51,330 nt of DNA from Psychromonas sp. SA13A (lineage in GTDB: Bacteria > Pseudomonadota > Gammaproteobacteria > Enterobacterales > Psychromonadaceae). The stretch is taken from assembly GCF_011378715.1 (NCBI RefSeq), contig NZ_WTKU01000028.1:1-51330 (forward strand), written 5' to 3'. Of this stretch, positions 47,465 to 51,330 are shown piece by piece (the first letter of the stretch is position 1; the number at the start of each line of letters is the position of its first letter). Both the position numbers and the translations under genes were made by a program. The notes beneath the pieces were generated by a model that was not told the DNA's origin, made no database searches, and saw only the letters and a list, made by a program, of their open reading frames with translations.

Positions 47465-48130
47465 AGAGGAATTCTCTTATTTAGCAGCGCATTGAGTGCT
47501 CCTAAATAGTCACTCACATACAGTGCATTTCAGGAGAAAGGGTATCGATGACCAATTGCTTAAACAATCGGCAAGAATGTTAAATATAAAGCAAAAAGCA
47601 TTAACAAAAAAGCCCAATGTAACGCTTCAAGTATTATATTAAATCTTTCAATAATAGATCGGCTTAGTTTTGCAAAACGCTCAAACCTTTTAACCTCAAA
47701 TGCATCATATGAAAATTAAAATACACACAGGGCCAATCAAAAATAGCTAATAATTTCAATGATATATTTACTTAAAAAATTTTATTCCCCAAAATATAGG
47801 CTCTCTACTCGAGCTATGCTCGAACGCTGGCTTGGGAACATGAATCAATTTGAAATAGAAGTCGCACAAAATTGCTTATTACCTTTGCAAAGGTCTAATG
47901 CAGAAGTGCTCTATTTTCAGCAGATTACTTTATTCATATTTCTTTTTTATATTCCTTTTATTTATATAAATTTATTTTTTATAACAAAATATTACAAGAA
48001 ACTTTCCCTTCATCATTGTGAACTAAGACTCTCAAGAGGATGATTATTGAATGATCATTTTTTATACACACAAAAATATCATTAACGTAACTTCAACATC
48101 ATCAAATTTAATACTAAGGAGTATCTAAAT
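47465..48130. other. Intergenic region MFS / poxB, with one doubtful ORF
   Basis: 666 nt, AT-rich. It contains an open frame at 47759-48043 (94 codons, beginning MIYLLKKFYSPKYR) with LERWLGNMNQFEIEVAQNCLL followed by a hydrophobic stretch (FIFLFYIPFIYINLFFI). It has no ribosome site and no family that I recognise, so it may be a remnant of a larger gene or chance. The poxB promoter is expected at the right end. Confidence 0.4.
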
Positions 48131-49855
48131 ATGAGTCAAAGTATCGCAAGTTTTATTACTCAAACCCTTGAACAAGCTGGTGTAAAGCGAATTTGGGGTG
48201 TAACTGGCGATTCACTCAACGGAATAAGTGATAGTTTACGAAAAATGGGCTCTATCGAATGGTTAGGAACACGCCATGAAGAAGCCGCTGCTTTTGCCGC
48301 AGGTGCAGAAGCACACGTATCAGGAGAGTTGGCCGTCTGCGCAGGTTCTTGCGGTCCCGGCAACCTACATTTAATCAATGGTTTGTTTGACTGCCATCGA
48401 AATAAAGTCCCTGTATTGGCTATAGCTGCCCATATCCCCTCTTCTGAAATAGGCAGTAACTACTTTCAAGAAACACATCCCCAGGAATTATTTAAAGAAT
48501 GCAGTGTTTTTTGTGAGTTAGTCTCTAATCCAGAACAAATGCCGTATTTACTCGAAACAGCTATGCGCCAAGCCATCTTGCATAATGATGTAAGCGTGCT
48601 TGTTCTACCCGGAGATATTGCGCTCAAAGCAATGCCAGAATTAACTAAAGCAAAATGGAACGTACCCAAACTAGCAACTTACACCCCTGATACAGATGAT
48701 ATAAAAACATTAGCAACACACCTTAATAAAAGTAAAAAGTTAACTTTATTGTGTGGTGCAGGGTGTAAAGGCTCGCATGACGAAATTATTGCTTTAGCAG
48801 AGAAACTACAAGCCCCAATAGTACATGCTATGCGCGGTAAAGAGTTTCTTGAATATGATAACCCCTATGATGTTGGAATGACTGGATTTATCGGTTTTGC
48901 ATCGGGTTATCACGCAATGCAAGAAGCAGATACGTTATTAATGATCGGTACCAGCTTTCCTTATCGAGCTTTCTATCCAGAAAATGCCACTATTCTACAA
49001 ATAGATAACCAACCCGCATCACTGGGACGACATGCTCAAATTGATTTTGGCGTACTAGGAGATACTAAAAATACTGTGACCTCATTACTTGAGCATATTA
49101 AAGATGGCCGCAATAGCACCCATTTAAAAAAATGTGTTAAAAATTATAAAGAGTCCCGAAAGGACCTCGATTTATTGGCTAATGGCAAAACCTCACATAA
49201 CTTGATTCACCCTCAATACCTTACGCGACTACTCGATGAACAAGCTGCTGACGATACTATCTTCACCTGTGATGTGGGAACACCAACCGTTTGGGCTGCT
49301 CGTTATTTATCGATGAATGGTCAACGCCGTTTAATTGGATCATTTAATCATGGTTCAATGGCAAATGCCTTATCACAAGCAATGGGAGCACAATCCTTAG
49401 ACCGTAACCGTCAAGTAATTGCAATGTGTGGCGATGGTGGTTTCTCGATGTTAATGGGTGATCTGTTATCGCTAAAACAACTCAACCTACCAATTAAAAT
49501 CGTTGTTTATAATAATCGCTCATTAGGTTTTGTTGCGATGGAGATGAAAGCTAGCGGTTACTTGTCAGATGATACCGATTTAGATAATCCAAGTTTTGCA
49601 AAAATAGCACAAGCCTGTGGCCTAAAAGGGATCCATGTTAGTAATCCAGAAAAGCTACCCCAAGCAATGGCTGAAATGATGGAACACTCTGGGCCTGTAG
49701 TGCTTGAAGTTGATACTGCAAAACAAGAACTTGCCATGCCACCACAAATTAAATTTGAACAGGCAAAAGGTTTTAGCGTTTATATGATGAAAGCGTTAAT
49801 TAATGGTAAAGGTAATGAAATAGTCGAACTCAGCAAAACCAATTGGTCACGTTAA
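48131..49855 (+). CDS. poxB: Pyruvate dehydrogenase (quinone) / pyruvate oxidase
   Basis: Peripheral membrane flavoenzyme that oxidises pyruvate to acetate and CO2 and passes electrons to the quinone pool. The thiamine diphosphate-activating Glu50 is in [15 protein letters not shown]; the TPP/Mg motif is [12 protein letters not shown] with the paired NN at VVYNN; the FAD domain lies in the middle. The C-terminal membrane-binding end is present. At 574 aa it is two residues longer than E. coli PoxB. AAGGAG lies 9 nt before the ATG. An IS3-family element has inserted only 46 nt past the stop. Confidence 0.95.
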   Translation: MSQSIASFITQTLEQAGVKRIWGVTGDSLNGISDSLRKMGSIEWLGTRHEEAAAFAAGAEAHVSGELAVCAGSCGPGNLHLINGLFDCHRNKVPVLAIAAHIPSSEIGSNYFQETHPQELFKECSVFCELVSNPEQMPYLLETAMRQAILHNDVSVLVLPGDIALKAMPELTKAKWNVPKLATYTPDTDDIKTLATHLNKSKKLTLLCGAGCKGSHDEIIALAEKLQAPIVHAMRGKEFLEYDNPYDVGMTGFIGFASGYHAMQEADTLLMIGTSFPYRAFYPENATILQIDNQPASLGRHAQIDFGVLGDTKNTVTSLLEHIKDGRNSTHLKKCVKNYKESRKDLDLLANGKTSHNLIHPQYLTRLLDEQAADDTIFTCDVGTPTVWAARYLSMNGQRRLIGSFNHGSMANALSQAMGAQSLDRNRQVIAMCGDGGFSMLMGDLLSLKQLNLPIKIVVYNNRSLGFVAMEMKASGYLSDDTDLDNPSFAKIAQACGLKGIHVSNPEKLPQAMAEMMEHSGPVVLEVDTAKQELAMPPQIKFEQAKGFSVYMMKALINGKGNEIVELSKTNWSR

Positions 49856-49932
49856 ATTCCTGATCAGAAAAGATAAAGCCCCTATATGCAGTGTGGAGTG
49901 ATGAACTGACCCCCAATAGTTGGACATTTTAG

Positions 49933-50745
49933 TTAGGCGGCTTGTAAGGCCTGGATTCGATACTCTATCGGAGTCAGGCCTTTTAATTTGACCTTTATCC
50001 TTTTTTTATTGTAATACTCGATATATTCGTCGAGCTTTTCTATCAGTTCATCGGCATCTTTGAAGTTTTGCCTATGATACATTTCTGTTTTTAATAATCC
50101 AAAAAAGTTTTCAGCTACTGCATTATCTAAGCAATTCCCTTTTCTGGACATACTTTGTGTAAGCCCACAATCTGCAAGCTGTTTTTGGTATGCTTTGTGC
50201 CGATACTGCCAGCCTTGATCGCTATGTACGATGGGTTTTGAGTTCTTGCTCAAATTATCGAGAGCATCTTTCAACATATCTGTGACTAATGGTAAACGAG
50301 CATTTTTAGCGATCTTATAAGCGATTACTTCTTGGGTAAATAGGTCAACAACTGGTGACAAATAGACTCTCTGATCTTTAACCTTAAATTCAGTTACATC
50401 GGTTACCCATTTTTCATCTGGTCTTGTTGCTTTAAAGTCTCGCTTAAGAACATTAGGTGCTGTTTTCCCTACACCTCCCTTATAAGAGCTGTATTTTTTG
50501 GGTCTTACTGTCGATTTTAAGTTTAATTGCGACATCAGTCTTTGTACCGTCTTATGGTTTAGCATAACTCCTTGCCTTCTAAGCGCTAGGTGAATACGAC
50601 GATAGCCATAACGGCCTTTATGCTCATGGTAAATCGTCTTAATAAGATCTAATTCAAGACTATAAGCATCCATTTTTTTGCCTGCGTTAACTTGATAATA
50701 AAACACACTCTTTGCCAAGTGAGTGGCTTGAAGGAGGTGCTTCAA
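49933..50745 (-). CDS. IS3-family transposase OrfB (catalytic domain)
   Basis: DDE integrase-type catalytic part. The N-terminal region (HKGRYGYRRIHLALRRQG) is the usual HTH_21 segment; the catalytic residues are in WVTDVTEFKV (Asp), VHSDQGWQYR (Asp) and DNAVAENFFGLLKTE (Glu). 270 codons from the first ATG. The frame is open further upstream to the orfA end (KEKALVVLALKDKHAL), so the working transposase is most likely an OrfAB fusion made by -1 frameshifting. Confidence 0.93.
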   Translation of the reverse strand: MKHLLQATHLAKSVFYYQVNAGKKMDAYSLELDLIKTIYHEHKGRYGYRRIHLALRRQGVMLNHKTVQRLMSQLNLKSTVRPKKYSSYKGGVGKTAPNVLKRDFKATRPDEKWVTDVTEFKVKDQRVYLSPVVDLFTQEVIAYKIAKNARLPLVTDMLKDALDNLSKNSKPIVHSDQGWQYRHKAYQKQLADCGLTQSMSRKGNCLDNAVAENFFGLLKTEMYHRQNFKDADELIEKLDEYIEYYNKKRIKVKLKGLTPIEYRIQALQAA

Positions 50746-50774
50746 AGCATGCTTATCTTTGAGAGCTAAAACAA

Positions 50775-51281
50775 CTAACGCTTTTTCTTTATTTGACGGC
50801 GTTTTGTCTGTTCCAGCTCTTCCAACTTTTTTAAAACAGCATTCTCTGCTCGTAGATAAGCAAGCTCTTCTTTTAGTTCTTCAAGTGTCATTTCATTATT
50901 TGGCTTTGCAGGAGTATTTGGTTGTGGTTTCATAGGAGGTCTCCCGAGTGAGGAACATTCAAGTCCTCTAAGCCCAGCCTCATTATATGTTTTTAGCCAT
51001 ACAGAAAGAGAGCCGGGTGAAGACAAATTTAATACAGCACTAGTGTGAGTGAGCGACCAGTCATTTGTCCACATTAATTTTAATGCTTGAAGTTTTGTTT
51101 TTGCATTACAACCATGAGAAGTAGGTAAGAATGCGTTTGTCCCATGAATTGCGAAAACCGAAGTCCAATATCGAATCTGTCGAGAGGATATTGTAAATTC
51201 ATTTGCTAGTTTCCTAGATGACTTACCACCTAGGCATTCTTTTGCGATGATGAGTTTTAACTCACGACTATATTTGGACAT
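50775..51281 (-). CDS. IS3-family OrfA (DNA-binding)
   Basis: 168 aa with two helix-turn-helix segments (LANEFTISSRQIRYWTSVF and TSAVLNLSSPGSLSVWLKTY) and a C-terminal leucine-zipper-like coil (TLEELKEELAYLRAENAVLK), typical of IS150-group OrfA. It binds the element ends and can dimerise with OrfAB. The stop is 30 nt upstream of the orfB ATG. Confidence 0.92.
   Translation of the reverse strand: MSKYSRELKLIIAKECLGGKSSRKLANEFTISSRQIRYWTSVFAIHGTNAFLPTSHGCNAKTKLQALKLMWTNDWSLTHTSAVLNLSSPGSLSVWLKTYNEAGLRGLECSSLGRPPMKPQPNTPAKPNNEMTLEELKEELAYLRAENAVLKKLEELEQTKRRQIKKKR
50781..50787 (-). other. Candidate -1 ribosomal frameshift site
   Basis: On the minus strand gaaaaag, read AAG-AAA-AAG in the orfA frame, lies just before the orfA stop; slipping back one base enters the open orfB frame. 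A6G or A5G runs are the usual IS3-family slippery sites. It would yield the OrfAB transposase. Confidence 0.65.
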
Positions 51282-51330
51282 AAAAAAAGACCCTCAGTAA
51301 TTGGTTGTCCAACTATTTGGGGTCAGTTCA

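Larger units (their letters stand above)
49902..51330 (-). mobile_element. Complete IS3-family (IS150-group) insertion sequence
   Basis: The element is 1429 bp. The left terminal repeat tgaactgacccccaatagt (from 49902) continues ttggaca; the right repeat, read inward from 51330, is tgaactgaccccaaatagt and continues ttggaca, so the ends match at nearly every position over 26 nt. Inside are orfA and orfB on the minus strand, joined by a likely -1 frameshift. The last base of the window is the last base of the element, so the target duplication cannot be checked. Confidence 0.93.

Overview
The window looks like a chromosomal segment of an AT-rich, facultatively fermentative marine gammaproteobacterium, most likely Psychromonas or a close relative in the Alteromonadales/Vibrionales. 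The reasons are a full type II secretion (T2SS) operon beside hslR-hslO-pckA, a CsrB-type RNA, a secreted PL7 alginate lyase, D-lactate dehydrogenase plus PoxB, and several c-di-GMP proteins. The genus is an inference; there is no rRNA or tRNA here to test it. Both window edges lie in insertion sequences (a cut IS30 element on the left, and on the right an IS3 element whose terminal repeat ends on the last base), as expected for an assembly contig broken at repeats.

Layout. 1-1041: IS30 transposase and flank. 1264-12465 (minus): complete gspC-N operon with overlapping or nearly abutting genes. 12754-15842 (plus): hslR, hslO (Hsp33) and pckA, ended by strong hairpin terminators. 15956-18578 (minus): scsB-scsD periplasmic thiol-redox pair. 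18992-20952 (plus): ldhA and a purine-type phosphoribosyltransferase. 21080-24075 (minus): acpH, an EamA transporter, a GNAT acetyltransferase and an unknown exported protein. 24160-26041: a divergent XRE-cupin regulator and BenE-type transporter, separated by a very clear duplicated palindromic operator. 26046-27210 (minus): decayed methyltransferase pseudogene. 27357-28220 (minus): a small unknown protein and a CxxC protein. 28455-28930 (minus): CsrB-family regulatory RNA.

29464-35945 (plus): a CPA1 antiporter, an HD-GYP phosphodiesterase, an ABC exporter, an 8-bp tandem repeat at the exporter's stop codon, and a GreA/GreB-like protein. 36308-37705: a Tat-exported class V aminotransferase-fold protein. 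38183-41421: a solute-binding protein translationally coupled to a GGDEF-EAL protein. 41595-42251 (minus): DsbA/FrnE-like oxidoreductase. 42562-43935: MATE transporter. 44177-45223: PL7 alginate lyase. 45314-47464 (minus): MFS transporter with a 340-residue acidic helical-repeat tail. 48131-49855: poxB. 49902-51330: complete IS3-family element.

How it fits together. The T2SS is a plausible export route for the Sec-signalled alginate lyase. CsrB (which sequesters CsrA) and two c-di-GMP turnover proteins suggest that the switch between attached and free-living growth is partly controlled from this region. PckA, LdhA and PoxB sit at the PEP/pyruvate node. These links are inferences from gene content. 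No wholly new multi-gene system is proven. The least explained items are the tailed MFS protein, the enlarged HD-GYP protein, the binding protein-GGDEF/EAL pair, the Tat-exported PLP-fold protein and the paired operator.
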